64,000 nucleotides of DNA from Alphaproteobacteria bacterium HGW-Alphaproteobacteria-18. Lineage in GTDB: Bacteria > Pseudomonadota > Alphaproteobacteria > Caulobacterales > Hyphomonadaceae. The stretch is from contig PHEH01000005.1 in NCBI GenBank assembly GCA_002841155.1, positions 248,001-312,000 of the forward strand. The letters are read 5' to 3'. A program made the position numbers and the translations under genes. The notes under the pieces were generated by a model, which saw nothing but the letters and a program-made list of their open reading frames with translations, was not told the origin of the DNA and did no database searches. Below, piece by piece: positions 10,801 to 18,357 of this stretch. Position 1 is the stretch's first letter, and each line of letters starts with the position of its first letter.

Positions 10801-11130
10801 GAGAAGTTCGTTGGTGACAACCGCTTCAAGCTGGTCTTCGACGTTGAGAACCTCGGCAACCTGCTCAACGATGAGTGGGGCACCATGTACAGCACGCCGT
10901 CGAACGGTCAGCTGGGCATCGTGGCAGCCGATCTCGTTCGCGCTTCGGATGTTGAAACCCTGGGTATTGCTGCGGCGCCTGCGCTCCGCGGAGATGCTCA
11001 GCGGACCGCCTGTGCCACCGCTGGCGCCTGCGTTTACCGCTACAACAGCTTCAACGGCCTCGCGACGGCCTTCGAGAACAACGCTGCTTCCGCATGGAAA
11101 GTCCGCGTTGGTATCCGTTACGAGTTCTAA
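7840..11130 (+). CDS. Oar-like TonB-dependent receptor with carboxypeptidase-regulatory-like domain
   Basis: Outer-membrane beta-barrel receptor, 1096 aa. A signal peptide (about residues 1-25, ending in AQE) is followed by a carboxypeptidase-regulatory-like beta-sandwich (about 28-105: ELRGSIVDQSGAAVVGATV), a plug domain (VVVTGAAIS, and GGLVNVVTKGGSN) and a large barrel ending with an aromatic C-terminal strand (VGIRYEF). This is the Oar/SusC-like layout common in Hyphomonadaceae and Caulobacterales; the substrate is unknown. Codons appear biased as in highly expressed genes compared with neighbours. The ATG is preceded by a GGGGAACTCC stretch. A strong terminator follows, so the gene is monocistronic, and a Pho-box-like site lies upstream. 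Confidence 0.92.
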   Translation: MIKNFFARSASIAAIAALAPVAAVYAQETASELRGSIVDQSGAAVVGATVTVLHGPTGSSSVMTTGSNGTFFQTGLRPGGPYSITVSAPGYEASAVEGLSLNPGTQPPLRLRLAAVGDDTAVLDTVVVTGAAISALDLNNGVGSNYGARDVANQPSLARDIIATLNRDPLAVSSGPNNLSVAGVNPRYNAVTIDGARQADNLGLGTNTFPTARSPINLDIVEAVSLVASDYTVTASGFTGGLVNVVTKGGSNEIDGSAFYYYRDQDYIGTSVFGGDRSYNPGIFEEKEYGATLRGPIIKDKLFFSLSYDKFETAQQVDISSSAASAGYSEAFYTALNQLVLDTYGIDMGGRPMQVAVPEETERLFARIDWDINNDHRLQIQYQNTEETSVSGATSATTFQSAWYDVPSTLNSYTAQLFSNWTPNLSTRLRASYTENERLQNCRAGEGVGALSMILSVNNTVGTPLEGLLNISNPATTRTLSGGCDQFRHTNTYADERLTLFGQADYVWNDVIFTFGGEYETLDAANAFSQFSRGQYTFTGAQNLIDGTANVQYRNVASNNTGAYLTQYDYARWTGFAQARWQVLPELELTGGLRYEYISTDSGAVLDPGFEAQVGIPNTTNTDGLDIIMPRFGFRYTPLDRTTISGGIGLFSGGDPGVWTLNTAAPLVVVAQQNLTGVNPTVIPQVLLDAVANGSAGAIDALDPGFVLPSDWKASLRIDQSFDLNFGAVDLGSNYRASVQVLHTRSKDAFLWEEYAQTNGGLTPGVAPDGRPIYADLQALGLSNRTILTNASGDESTVYTVSLEKSYDNGLDLFMSYAHQDVEAMTEGSSSRGISAWRGQVAADRNFPGPRTSLYEISDAFKLGLGYERAFIGDLATRVDLFGQFTSGGRFTYTYDIGNGSTSNDSLFGRAGNGEGPYDNNPLYIPDLFGDPNVVYGPNFNLAAFGEYVKKNNLKQGQISEVNGAKSKWNQRFDFRLQQDLPGIWGAEKFVGDNRFKLVFDVENLGNLLNDEWGTMYSTPSNGQLGIVAADLVRASDVETLGIAAAPALRGDAQRTACATAGACVYRYNSFNGLATAFENNAASAWKVRVGIRYEF

Positions 11131-11163
11131 GCGGAAATCCGCCGAACGCACATTATATGAGGG

Positions 11164-11189
11164 GGGCGGTCTTTCGAGACCGCCCTTTT
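11164..11189 (+). terminator. Rho-independent terminator of the TonB receptor gene
   Basis: Perfect 9-bp stem (GGGCGGTCT / AGACCGCCC) with a TTCG tetraloop, followed by TTTT, 33 nt after the receptor stop codon. Confidence 0.93.
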
Positions 11190-11223
11190 CGTTTGACCCA
11201 AGCTGTGGCAAGGCCCGCGCGAC

Positions 11224-12207
11224 ATGACTGATATGAACCCCTTCCTCCCGCCTGAATGGGCCCCGCAGGCCGCCCTCTGGGCTGGCTGGCCGCGCCTTGC
11301 CGAAGAATGGGGCGGTGATCTCACGGCTGCGCGCTCTGAGATCGCGGCCTTCATTCGAACAGCCGCCACCTATGTCCCGGTGAAGATCGCCTGTGGTTCC
11401 CGCGAGGCGGCAGCCTCGGCCCAGCTCGCGACGGGCGGGGCAGGGGAGATCGTAGAGATCCCGACCGGCGACATATGGCTACGCGATACAGGTCCGGTTG
11501 TGACGGGCACGGGCGCGTCCCGGGAAGCTCAGGTTTTCCGCTTCAATGGCTGGGGCGGAAAATACCTGATGGATGGCGATACCGAAACGGGCGGCGCGGT
11601 CGCTGGCGTTGAACAGCTGCCTGTCCGTCGCCATGCCCTCATTCTTGAAGGCGGCGGGATTGATGCAGATGGCGAAGGCCGCCTGCTGACGACCCGGCAA
11701 TGCCTGCTCAATCCGAACCGCAATCCTCATCTCTCGCAAGAGCAGATCGAGGCAAGCCTGACGGCTGCCCTGGGTGTCGATGAATTCATCTGGCTGGGGG
11801 ATGGCCTGATGAACGACCATACCGATGGCCATGTCGACAACATCGCGCGCTTCATTGCGCCCGGCCATGTGCTTTGCCAGCATCCGGCAGACCGGAACGA
11901 TCCCAATGCGGAAACATTGCAGGAGATCGAGCGGACGCTGGTTTCCCACGGGCTGATGGTATCCAGCATTCCTTCGCCTGGCCTGGTGCATTTCGGTGAT
12001 GGTGTTCCCGTTCCGGCCAGTCACATGAATTTCACGATCACCAACAGGGCCGTCCTTGTGCCGATCTATGAGGATCGCTTCTCGGCGGTTGCCCTGTCTG
12101 AACTCAAGGCGCTGTTCCCTGGCCGCGAAGTCATTGGCTTGCCAGCGCGCGCCATCCTTGCGGGCGGTGGAAGTTTCCATTGCATGACCCGCGAAATCCC
12201 CGCCTGA
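11224..12207 (+). CDS. aguA: Agmatine deiminase
   Basis: Hydrolyses agmatine to N-carbamoylputrescine and ammonia in the cytoplasm, a step in arginine-derived putrescine synthesis. 327 aa; typical family sequence throughout: PPEWAPQAALWAGWP near the N-terminus, DIWLRDTGP, EGGGID, NDHTDGHVDN, and the catalytic Cys320 in GGGSFHCMT close to the C-terminus. It lies 16 nt upstream of the gene for the next enzyme, N-carbamoylputrescine amidase, with a GAAGGAG ribosome-binding site in between, so they form an operon. No arginine decarboxylase is visible in the window. Confidence 0.96.
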   Translation: MTDMNPFLPPEWAPQAALWAGWPRLAEEWGGDLTAARSEIAAFIRTAATYVPVKIACGSREAAASAQLATGGAGEIVEIPTGDIWLRDTGPVVTGTGASREAQVFRFNGWGGKYLMDGDTETGGAVAGVEQLPVRRHALILEGGGIDADGEGRLLTTRQCLLNPNRNPHLSQEQIEASLTAALGVDEFIWLGDGLMNDHTDGHVDNIARFIAPGHVLCQHPADRNDPNAETLQEIERTLVSHGLMVSSIPSPGLVHFGDGVPVPASHMNFTITNRAVLVPIYEDRFSAVALSELKALFPGREVIGLPARAILAGGGSFHCMTREIPA

Positions 12208-12223
12208 GAAGGAGCCAAAGCTC

Positions 12224-13066
12224 ATGACCCGGACGATCACGCTCGCTGCCATTCAGTTCACCCCCACCGATGATGTTCAGCAGAACATTGACCGGGTTGC
12301 CGGTTTTGTGCGGGAAGCCGCCGCCAAGGGCGCAGATGTTGTGCTGCCGCCCGAATTGTTCTGCGGCCATTACTTCTGCAAGACACAGGAAGAAGAGCAT
12401 TTCGCCCGGGCCTTTGAATGGCAGGACCATCCGGCTGTTCATCAGCTCTCGGATCTTGCGGCCGAACTTGGCGTCGTTATTCCCGTTTCGATCTATGAGA
12501 AGGAAGGGCCGCACTATTTCAATTCGGTCGTCATGATCGATGCGGATGGCGCCCCGCTGGGTGTTTATCGCAAGAGCCATATTCCAGATGGCCCCGGCTA
12601 TCAGGAGAAATATTATTTCCGTCCGGGCGATACGGGCTTCCGGGTCTGGAACACGATGAAGGGCCACATCGGTGTGGGCATCTGCTGGGACCAGTGGTTC
12701 CCGGAGGCGGCCCGCTCGATGGCCCTGATGGGAGCAGACGTGCTGCTCTACCCCACGGCCATTGGCGCCGAGCCGCAGGACGCGTCTCTCGACACAGCTG
12801 CGCGCTGGCGCCGGGGCATGCAGGGCCATGCGGTCGCCAATGTCATTCCGGTGGTGGCAGCCAACCGTGTGGGCGACGAGCAGGGGCAGGTCTTTTACGG
12901 CACCAGCTTCATAACGGACGAAACCGGCGACATCGCCGCCGAGCTTGATCGCAAGGAAGAGGGGGTGATCGTGGCAACCTTCGATCTTGATCACATCGAC
13001 CGGGCCAGGGCGGCGTGGGGTTTCTTCCGTGATCGGAGAACCGATCTCTACGAAATCCTCCTCTAG
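12224..13066 (+). CDS. aguB: N-carbamoylputrescine amidase
   Basis: Nitrilase-superfamily amidase, 280 aa, converting N-carbamoylputrescine to putrescine, CO2 and ammonia. The catalytic Glu-Lys-Cys triad is visible: Glu44 (LPPELF), Lys117 (YRKSHI) and Cys154 (GICWDQW). The run KSHIPDGPGYQEKYYF is characteristic of the plant and bacterial AguB group. It is the second gene of the aguA-aguB operon and ends 15 nt from the convergent GGDEF gene. With the ornithine decarboxylase gene about 6 kb downstream, the window encodes two routes to putrescine. Confidence 0.96.
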   Translation: MTRTITLAAIQFTPTDDVQQNIDRVAGFVREAAAKGADVVLPPELFCGHYFCKTQEEEHFARAFEWQDHPAVHQLSDLAAELGVVIPVSIYEKEGPHYFNSVVMIDADGAPLGVYRKSHIPDGPGYQEKYYFRPGDTGFRVWNTMKGHIGVGICWDQWFPEAARSMALMGADVLLYPTAIGAEPQDASLDTAARWRRGMQGHAVANVIPVVAANRVGDEQGQVFYGTSFITDETGDIAAELDRKEEGVIVATFDLDHIDRARAAWGFFRDRRTDLYEILL

Positions 13067-13081
13067 CTGGAACCGGCCTGG

Positions 13082-13873
13082 TCAGCCGCGATGTGATGTG
13101 CCGAACATCCGCGCTACGCGATCATCTGTCTCGTCATTGTCCGCGAATATAACAGGCTCACTGCTCCGGCGCTCGCGCTGACGCTGGTCCGCAATGCGGA
13201 TGCCGCCGCGCCCGGACGATTTGACATGGTAGAGTTCCGCATCTGCCTGGCGCAGCATGCCGGCAAAACCGATGCGGTGGTCATGGAACGCTATGCCGAC
13301 GCTGGCGTTCACGCTGATGTAGTTGCCTTCAAAGTGCAGGGGCGCCAGGCTTGCCTGCAAGAAGGCATTTGCCTGGGTGATGATGTCCATCCGGCTCTGC
13401 CAATGATATCCGAGGATCAGGAACTCATCCCCGCCTGTCCGGAAGATGTCGCCTCGGCCACCAAAATGAGCCCGCAATTTTTCCGCTACAGCCACCAGTA
13501 CGGCATCCCCGGCAGCATGCCCGTAACTGTCATTGACCGGCTTGAACTTGTCGAGGTCAATCGCAACGGCTGTTGCATACCGCTCGCTGGTCTGGCGGTT
13601 CTCCAGTTCACAAATTCTCTCGAGCAGGCGCCGGTTGCCCAGCCCTGTCATGGCGTCTGTGTTCGCCCAGAACTCGGCCTGGCGCACCTGTCCGCCCAGA
13701 ACGGCGCTCAGATAGGCGAGTGTAAAGGCGAAGGCGAGCGGCAGCAGAAAATGATTGATTGGCAAGTAGGGCGTCACATCCAGGACACGCAGGTATATCC
13801 AGATCGTGGCCAGAAGGCAGGGCAACCAGGCAATGAGGGTGCTGCGCGCGCCGGCCACGCCAGTGGATGACAT
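13082..13873 (-). CDS. GGDEF diguanylate cyclase, C-terminal half of a split 7TMR-DISM receptor
   Basis: 263 aa. The N-terminus contains two or three hydrophobic helices (about residues 12-32, 40-60), then a GGDEF domain with FWANTDAMTGLGNRR and an intact GGDEF at 147-151, so it should make cyclic di-GMP from GTP. The usual RxxD inhibitory site upstream of GGDEF is not in register (RGDIFRTGGDEF), suggesting no product inhibition. Its ATG overlaps the stop of the preceding gene (TGATG). The two products together equal one ordinary 7TMR-DISM-GGDEF protein cut between helices 4 and 5, so this is either a translationally coupled pair or a frameshifted single gene. Confidence 0.82.
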   Translation of the reverse strand: MSSTGVAGARSTLIAWLPCLLATIWIYLRVLDVTPYLPINHFLLPLAFAFTLAYLSAVLGGQVRQAEFWANTDAMTGLGNRRLLERICELENRQTSERYATAVAIDLDKFKPVNDSYGHAAGDAVLVAVAEKLRAHFGGRGDIFRTGGDEFLILGYHWQSRMDIITQANAFLQASLAPLHFEGNYISVNASVGIAFHDHRIGFAGMLRQADAELYHVKSSGRGGIRIADQRQRERRSSEPVIFADNDETDDRVARMFGTSHRG

Positions 13874-14820
13874 CAGGGCCAGCCCGGCAACAGAAAGCTA
13901 ACGCCAGTCAGTACGCTAACAAAGGCGATCAGATAGAATACCCGATAGAGGCGAGGTGCCTGCTTTTCCATGTTCAGGAAAACCATGATGAACATCGTAC
14001 CAAAGGCCATCATCATGGCTTGGGTAAAGAATACCATCCGGGCAAAGTTGAAATGTATGTGCATGCCTATCAGGGCATTCACCAGTCCCGATGACAGGAG
14101 AATGTAGAGCGCCGCAGAAAGGGCAAAGCAGATATAGATGCGAAAGGCCGCGCCCTCTGATGTAAATGACATCGAGGCCGCATAGATCGCAAAGGCCAGC
14201 GCCGCGCCGACAATCAGGCTCCAGACCAGTGTTTCTAATGTCATGCGGCGGGTGAAGCTTGCCTCCGAAGCAATCGTCACCGGCAGCAGGATCATTGAGG
14301 AGCTGCGTATCCGGATGAAATACTCACGTTCCTCGTTAGAGGGAACATAAAGATGATATGCCGGATACGCCGCCAGGATGGCCGCGCCGGTGACTGGAAC
14401 AGCGGATCCCGCCATGCTGTGATGCAGGCTGCCATCCGGGCGCCGCTCATACAGATCGGTGCGTTCAAGATAAGGAAACCGCAGCGCAATCTTGGCAGAC
14501 TGGATATCCGGGCTGGAATTCTTCAGGGCAAAGCGAAGCCACACATCCCCTTGGTTCGATGCAAATTGCGGCGTCCTGCTTCCGGCGGGCTTGAACCCGA
14601 TTGCGTCTGCCGCGTCGATGACGTCTTCCGGCGAGAGAGCAGGATCAATTCCGTGGGCAAGGTGGAGAAGGGGCGTGAAAGCGGCGTCCGCTGGCATGCC
14701 GGCAATGTCGATACTGCGTAAGGGTTCGTCCGCAGATGCCATGAGCGGCAGCAACATCCAGGTGAGCGCTACCAAAAGAGCGGTGGGCCCAAAGCCTGGC
14801 TTGATATCCACACAGATCAT
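13873..14820 (-). CDS. 7TMR-DISM sensor, N-terminal half of a split diguanylate cyclase receptor
   Basis: 315 aa. A signal peptide (about 1-30, ending ASA) is followed by a periplasmic 7TMR-DISMED2-type beta-sandwich (about 40-175: VWLRFALKNSS, IALRFPYLERTDLYER, YFIRIRSSS), a ligand-binding module. Four transmembrane helices follow, then the frame stops at FLLPGWP. Receptors of this family normally continue through helices 5-7 into an output domain, which here is encoded by the next gene in another frame starting at the overlapping TGATG. Family knowledge predicts a sensor that controls the GGDEF output; the ligand is unknown. Confidence 0.8.
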   Translation of the reverse strand: MICVDIKPGFGPTALLVALTWMLLPLMASADEPLRSIDIAGMPADAAFTPLLHLAHGIDPALSPEDVIDAADAIGFKPAGSRTPQFASNQGDVWLRFALKNSSPDIQSAKIALRFPYLERTDLYERRPDGSLHHSMAGSAVPVTGAAILAAYPAYHLYVPSNEEREYFIRIRSSSMILLPVTIASEASFTRRMTLETLVWSLIVGAALAFAIYAASMSFTSEGAAFRIYICFALSAALYILLSSGLVNALIGMHIHFNFARMVFFTQAMMMAFGTMFIMVFLNMEKQAPRLYRVFYLIAFVSVLTGVSFLLPGWP

Positions 14821-14924
14821 TATGCAACCGCATCCGCTTCTGCGGCTTGCTTATGGCAATTCAGTAAATATCACGTTGTTTTTACGCGCGAATTCTCTCC
14901 CTTCTCAAAAGGGTTTGGCAGCGG

Positions 14925-14946
14925 ATCTGTAGGTACTGCTACAGAT
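14925..14946. repeat. Inverted repeat between dehydrogenase and sensor genes
   Basis: Perfect 8-bp arms ATCTGTAG / CTACAGAT around 6 nt, in the 143-nt gap after the AceE-like gene and before the 7TMR-DISM gene on the minus strand. There is no T-run after it, so a protein-binding site or RNA hairpin is as likely as a terminator. Confidence 0.4.
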
Positions 14947-14963
14947 TTGGAAAACAGATCATC

Positions 14964-17348
14964 CTACAGACGCTTGCCCGGAGAAAGGTGGCTGGCCGCC
15001 GAAACGATGGCGTCGGCGTCAATCATGAAGTGCCGGTAGAGATCTCTGATCGTTCCGGTCTGGCCGAAATGTTCCACCCCCAGAGGGGTCACAGGATGAC
15101 CCTTCACGCCGCCGATCCAGGCGAGTGTTGCCGGATGTCCATCTGTCACCGTGATCAGCTGCGCATGCCGGGGCACGCCCGCCATCAGCCGTTCGATCTG
15201 GCTCTGCGCCGTCATCTGCCCGCGTGCGCGTGCGCGGCGCGCGGCGGTCCAGCCCGAGTTCAACCGGTCGGCTGAGGTTACCGCCAGCACGCCAATATCC
15301 CGCCGCCCTTCGCCAATCCGCGCCGCCGCCTTGATCGCTTCGGGTGCAATCACGCCCTGATAGGCAATGATAACTTCCGCGTTCGGGCCGGGCGGGCGCA
15401 GCCAGTATCCCCCATCGATCACGCCTTGCCGGAAGGCCTCGTCCTCACGCGACCAGGCGCGCACCTGTTCCACGGGCCGGGTGGAAAGCCGCAGATAGAC
15501 CGAGCCGCCCGTCTCGTCGCGCAGCCAGGTTCGCTCGTCCGGGTCGCCCTCACCATCGCGCTGGAGATAGTCGAATGACCAGTCCATGATGATCGAGAGT
15601 TCATCAAGGAAGGCTGGCTCGAAGGAAACGATCCCGTCCTGGCTCATGCCGATCAGCTGCGCCCCGATGGACTGGTGCGCGCCGCCTTCCGGGGCGAGTG
15701 TCACGCCGCTCGGCGTGCCTGCAATGATGAAACGTGCGTCCTGGTAGCAGGCATAGTTCATCGCATCGAGCCCGCGCGCCACGAACGGATCATACACCGT
15801 GCCCACCGGGATCAGCCGTTCGCCGAAGAGGGAATGAGAGAGCCCCGCCGCGCCCAGCAGCAGGAAGAGGTTCATCTCCGCAATACCGAGTTCGATATGC
15901 TGGCCTTCCGGAGAGAAGGCCCATTTCTGCGCAGAAGGTATCCTCTCTTCACGGAAGGTATCGCCCTTGGCCTGGCGGGCAAACAGTCCGCGCCGGTTCA
16001 CCCAGCCACCCAGATTGGTCGAGACCGTGACATCCGGCGACGTCGTCAGGATGCGCCGCGCAAGTTCGGTGTCGCCCCGGGCGAGGGTATCCAGGATCTT
16101 GCCGAACCCTGCCTGGGTGGAGAGCATCTCGTCCTCCAGGAACACCGGCCCGGAAGAGGCAACACGCGGCGCCGTATACCGGCGCGGCCCTTTGGCAAAG
16201 AACGCCACATCCGCCAGCGCTGCCTTGAGATCGCCGGGCTTTTCCACCGTCGCAAACGGCTCCCACTCCTCGCCTTCGGCCACGCCCATGACCTTCTGAA
16301 ACTCGGCCATCTGCGCCTTGGTCATCAGGCCGGCATGGTTATCCTTGTGCCCGGCCAGCGGGGTTCCCCAGCCCTTGATCGTATAGGCCAGGAACACGGT
16401 CGGGCGTTCGTCATCGGCGCGGGAGAACGCCTCCAGCAGCGTCTCCAGGCATTGCCCGCCCAGATTGTTCATCAGCTCACTGAGCTCTGCGTCAGAGCGC
16501 TTTTCGATCAGCCGCGCCACATCGCCCTGGTCGCCGAGTTCGTCCAGCAGGCGTTTGCGCCAGGCCGCGCCGCCCATATAGGTCAGCGCCGAATAGAGCG
16601 GGTTGGGGCAATCCTCGATCCACTGTTTCAGGCGCTCGCCGCCCGGCTCGGCAAAAGCCGCCCGCTGCCGCGCGCCAAAACGCAGCACTTCCACACGCCA
16701 GCCGAACGCCTTGAAGATCGCCTCGATCTTCGTCCAGAGGCCCTCATGCACCACCCCGTCCAGGCTCTGGCGGTTATAGTCGATGATCCACCAGGTGTTG
16801 CGCAGGCCGTGCTTCCAGCCTTCCTGAAGGCATTCATACACATTGCCTTCGTCGAGCTCCGCATCGCCGACGAGCGCCACCATGCGCCCGGCCGGACGCT
16901 TGCCTGATCCAAAGTCTGTCCACGGACGGGCGATCAGATAGTCCTGGATGATCGAGGCAAAGGCTGTCTCCGCCACGCCGAGGCCAACCGATCCGGTGGA
17001 GAAGTCCACGTCATCAATATCCTTGGTGCGCGAGGGGTAGGACTGCGCCCCGCCAAGCCCGCGGAAGTTTTCCAGCTTCTCGCGCGTCTGGTTGCCCATC
17101 AGATAGTGCATCGCATGGAAGACCGGGGCCGCATGCGGCTTCACCGCCACCCGGTCTTCGGGGCGCAGTACATTGAAATAGAGCGCCGTCATGATCGACA
17201 CGATGGAGGCGCAGCTTGCCTGATGCCCGCCCACCTTCACATCATCGTCGGCCTTCTCGCGCAGATGGTTGGCATTGTGCACGGTCCAGGCGGAAAGCCA
17301 GAGCAGGCGCTGTTCAATCGTTTTCAGCTGATCAATGGAAAGGGGCAT
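14964..17348 (-). CDS. AceE-like homodimeric 2-oxoacid dehydrogenase E1 / transketolase-family enzyme
   Basis: Thiamine-diphosphate enzyme of 794 aa, related to the homodimeric pyruvate dehydrogenase E1 (AceE). AceE-type features are GGHQASCAS near residue 42, PHAAPVFHAMHY, GLGGAQSYPSR and FSTGSVGLG. The ThDP motif begins GDAELDEGN and ends DYNRQSLDG, and the C-terminal half resembles the transketolase pyrimidine-binding and C-terminal domains. It is shorter than E. coli AceE (about 887 aa). No E2 or E3 gene is adjacent, so its complex partners are unclear and the physiological substrate may not be pyruvate. Transcribed alone; a divergent NTF2-like gene starts 123 nt from its start codon. Confidence 0.82.
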   Translation of the reverse strand: MPLSIDQLKTIEQRLLWLSAWTVHNANHLREKADDDVKVGGHQASCASIVSIMTALYFNVLRPEDRVAVKPHAAPVFHAMHYLMGNQTREKLENFRGLGGAQSYPSRTKDIDDVDFSTGSVGLGVAETAFASIIQDYLIARPWTDFGSGKRPAGRMVALVGDAELDEGNVYECLQEGWKHGLRNTWWIIDYNRQSLDGVVHEGLWTKIEAIFKAFGWRVEVLRFGARQRAAFAEPGGERLKQWIEDCPNPLYSALTYMGGAAWRKRLLDELGDQGDVARLIEKRSDAELSELMNNLGGQCLETLLEAFSRADDERPTVFLAYTIKGWGTPLAGHKDNHAGLMTKAQMAEFQKVMGVAEGEEWEPFATVEKPGDLKAALADVAFFAKGPRRYTAPRVASSGPVFLEDEMLSTQAGFGKILDTLARGDTELARRILTTSPDVTVSTNLGGWVNRRGLFARQAKGDTFREERIPSAQKWAFSPEGQHIELGIAEMNLFLLLGAAGLSHSLFGERLIPVGTVYDPFVARGLDAMNYACYQDARFIIAGTPSGVTLAPEGGAHQSIGAQLIGMSQDGIVSFEPAFLDELSIIMDWSFDYLQRDGEGDPDERTWLRDETGGSVYLRLSTRPVEQVRAWSREDEAFRQGVIDGGYWLRPPGPNAEVIIAYQGVIAPEAIKAAARIGEGRRDIGVLAVTSADRLNSGWTAARRARARGQMTAQSQIERLMAGVPRHAQLITVTDGHPATLAWIGGVKGHPVTPLGVEHFGQTGTIRDLYRHFMIDADAIVSAASHLSPGKRL

Positions 17349-17471
17349 AGAATTCGGGAATCTCGTTGGGGAAGGGGCATTTCCTTCCGCCTAAAACAGG
17401 CGGGCACGCAAGTCCATCCGCTTGGAAGGTGCGCAGGTCTCGATTACCGTGATGAAAATGGAGGAAGACGC

Positions 17472-17903
17472 ATGACAGACCTGGCCGAACGCCGCATCCA
17501 GCTGGTGAAAGATCATATGGCGCTGGAGGTTACCCATGACTGGGACGCCGTCATCGCGACCTTCGAGCATCCGCGCTACGAAATGTATGGCTCAGGAAAC
17601 GTGTTTGATGGCGAAGCGGCCGTGCGCAGCTATTTCGATGCCTCGCGCACGCCTTTCCCCGATCAGGGAAACGAGATCATCGCCATCGCCCATACAGGCG
17701 AAACGGTCCTCGTCGAGTTCTGGCTGACAGGAACACATCTCGGGCCCCTGCGCCTGAAAGACAGGGTGGTCGAGCCAACCGGCCGGCCCTTCCGGGTGCG
17801 TATGGCGGCAACATTCGAGTTTCCGCCGGGCGGAGACAAGATCATCTGCGAGCGGCCTTATTTTGATCAGGGCGCTGTTCTGCGCGCACTCGACCTGGCC
17901 TGA
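17472..17903 (+). CDS. NTF2-like / SnoaL-fold protein
   Basis: Small cone-shaped alpha+beta protein of 143 aa with the NTF2/SnoaL pattern: an N-terminal helix pair (HMALEVTHDWDAVIATF), a short strand, FDGEAAVRSYF, then four beta strands ending in FDQGAVLRALDL. Such proteins bind or isomerise small hydrophobic molecules; the sequence does not say which. I start at the ATG preceded by GGAGGAAG at 8-nt spacing; the open frame runs further upstream, but that part only mirrors the dehydrogenase gene on the other strand. It converges with a small unknown gene 19 nt away. Confidence 0.78.
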   Translation: MTDLAERRIQLVKDHMALEVTHDWDAVIATFEHPRYEMYGSGNVFDGEAAVRSYFDASRTPFPDQGNEIIAIAHTGETVLVEFWLTGTHLGPLRLKDRVVEPTGRPFRVRMAATFEFPPGGDKIICERPYFDQGAVLRALDLA

Positions 17904-17922
17904 CTCTGCTCCAGATCCGGCC

Positions 17923-18246
17923 TCAGCCCACCGAGCGGCGGGCCTTGTCGAACATGTCGGTAAGGGCCGCGCCGGGGCCGCTGGCGACCTGATGATACCA
18001 GTCCGGCATCGCCTGAAGAACACCGGCCGTATCGGCCCAGCGGCGCACATTCGCATCCGCCGTCAGCTGAAAGGCCTGACGCATGTAGTTCTCGTCCAGC
18101 CCGTCAAATCCATCCGCAAGGGTAATGGAGGAAAGGCTCATCATGCTTTTCTGCATCGTCAGCATCGATTCCAACGACGCTGCGGTGAGGGCTAGGGAAG
18201 TGCGCCAGGGCGCCAGCCAGAAGTCAAACATCTGTTTTGTATCCAT
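17923..18246 (-). CDS. Small helical protein, possibly phasin-like
   Basis: 107 aa, not recognised with confidence. It is predicted almost entirely helical, starts MDTKQMFDFWLAPWR, is rich in Met, Ala and Ser, and has amphipathic stretches (LTAASLESMLTMQKSMMSL). This resembles phasins or other polyester-granule or membrane-surface proteins, but no family signature is decisive. No signal peptide. It shares a 111-nt divergent promoter region with the glutamate racemase gene. Confidence 0.5.
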   Translation of the reverse strand: MDTKQMFDFWLAPWRTSLALTAASLESMLTMQKSMMSLSSITLADGFDGLDENYMRQAFQLTADANVRRWADTAGVLQAMPDWYHQVASGPGAALTDMFDKARRSVG

Positions 18247-18357
18247 CAGCTTTGATCTTTAATGTACGCCGCTATTGTGCGCCGCACAACAAATCTCGTG
18301 CCAAAAGCCAAAAACCGCCCCGTTTTCGCCGCGCGCAAATGGTCTTAACGAGGCATC

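Noticed and set aside
15675..16907. A 410-codon open frame antisense to the AceE-like gene
   Set aside because: Shadow frame in high-GC coding DNA, no recognisable protein features.
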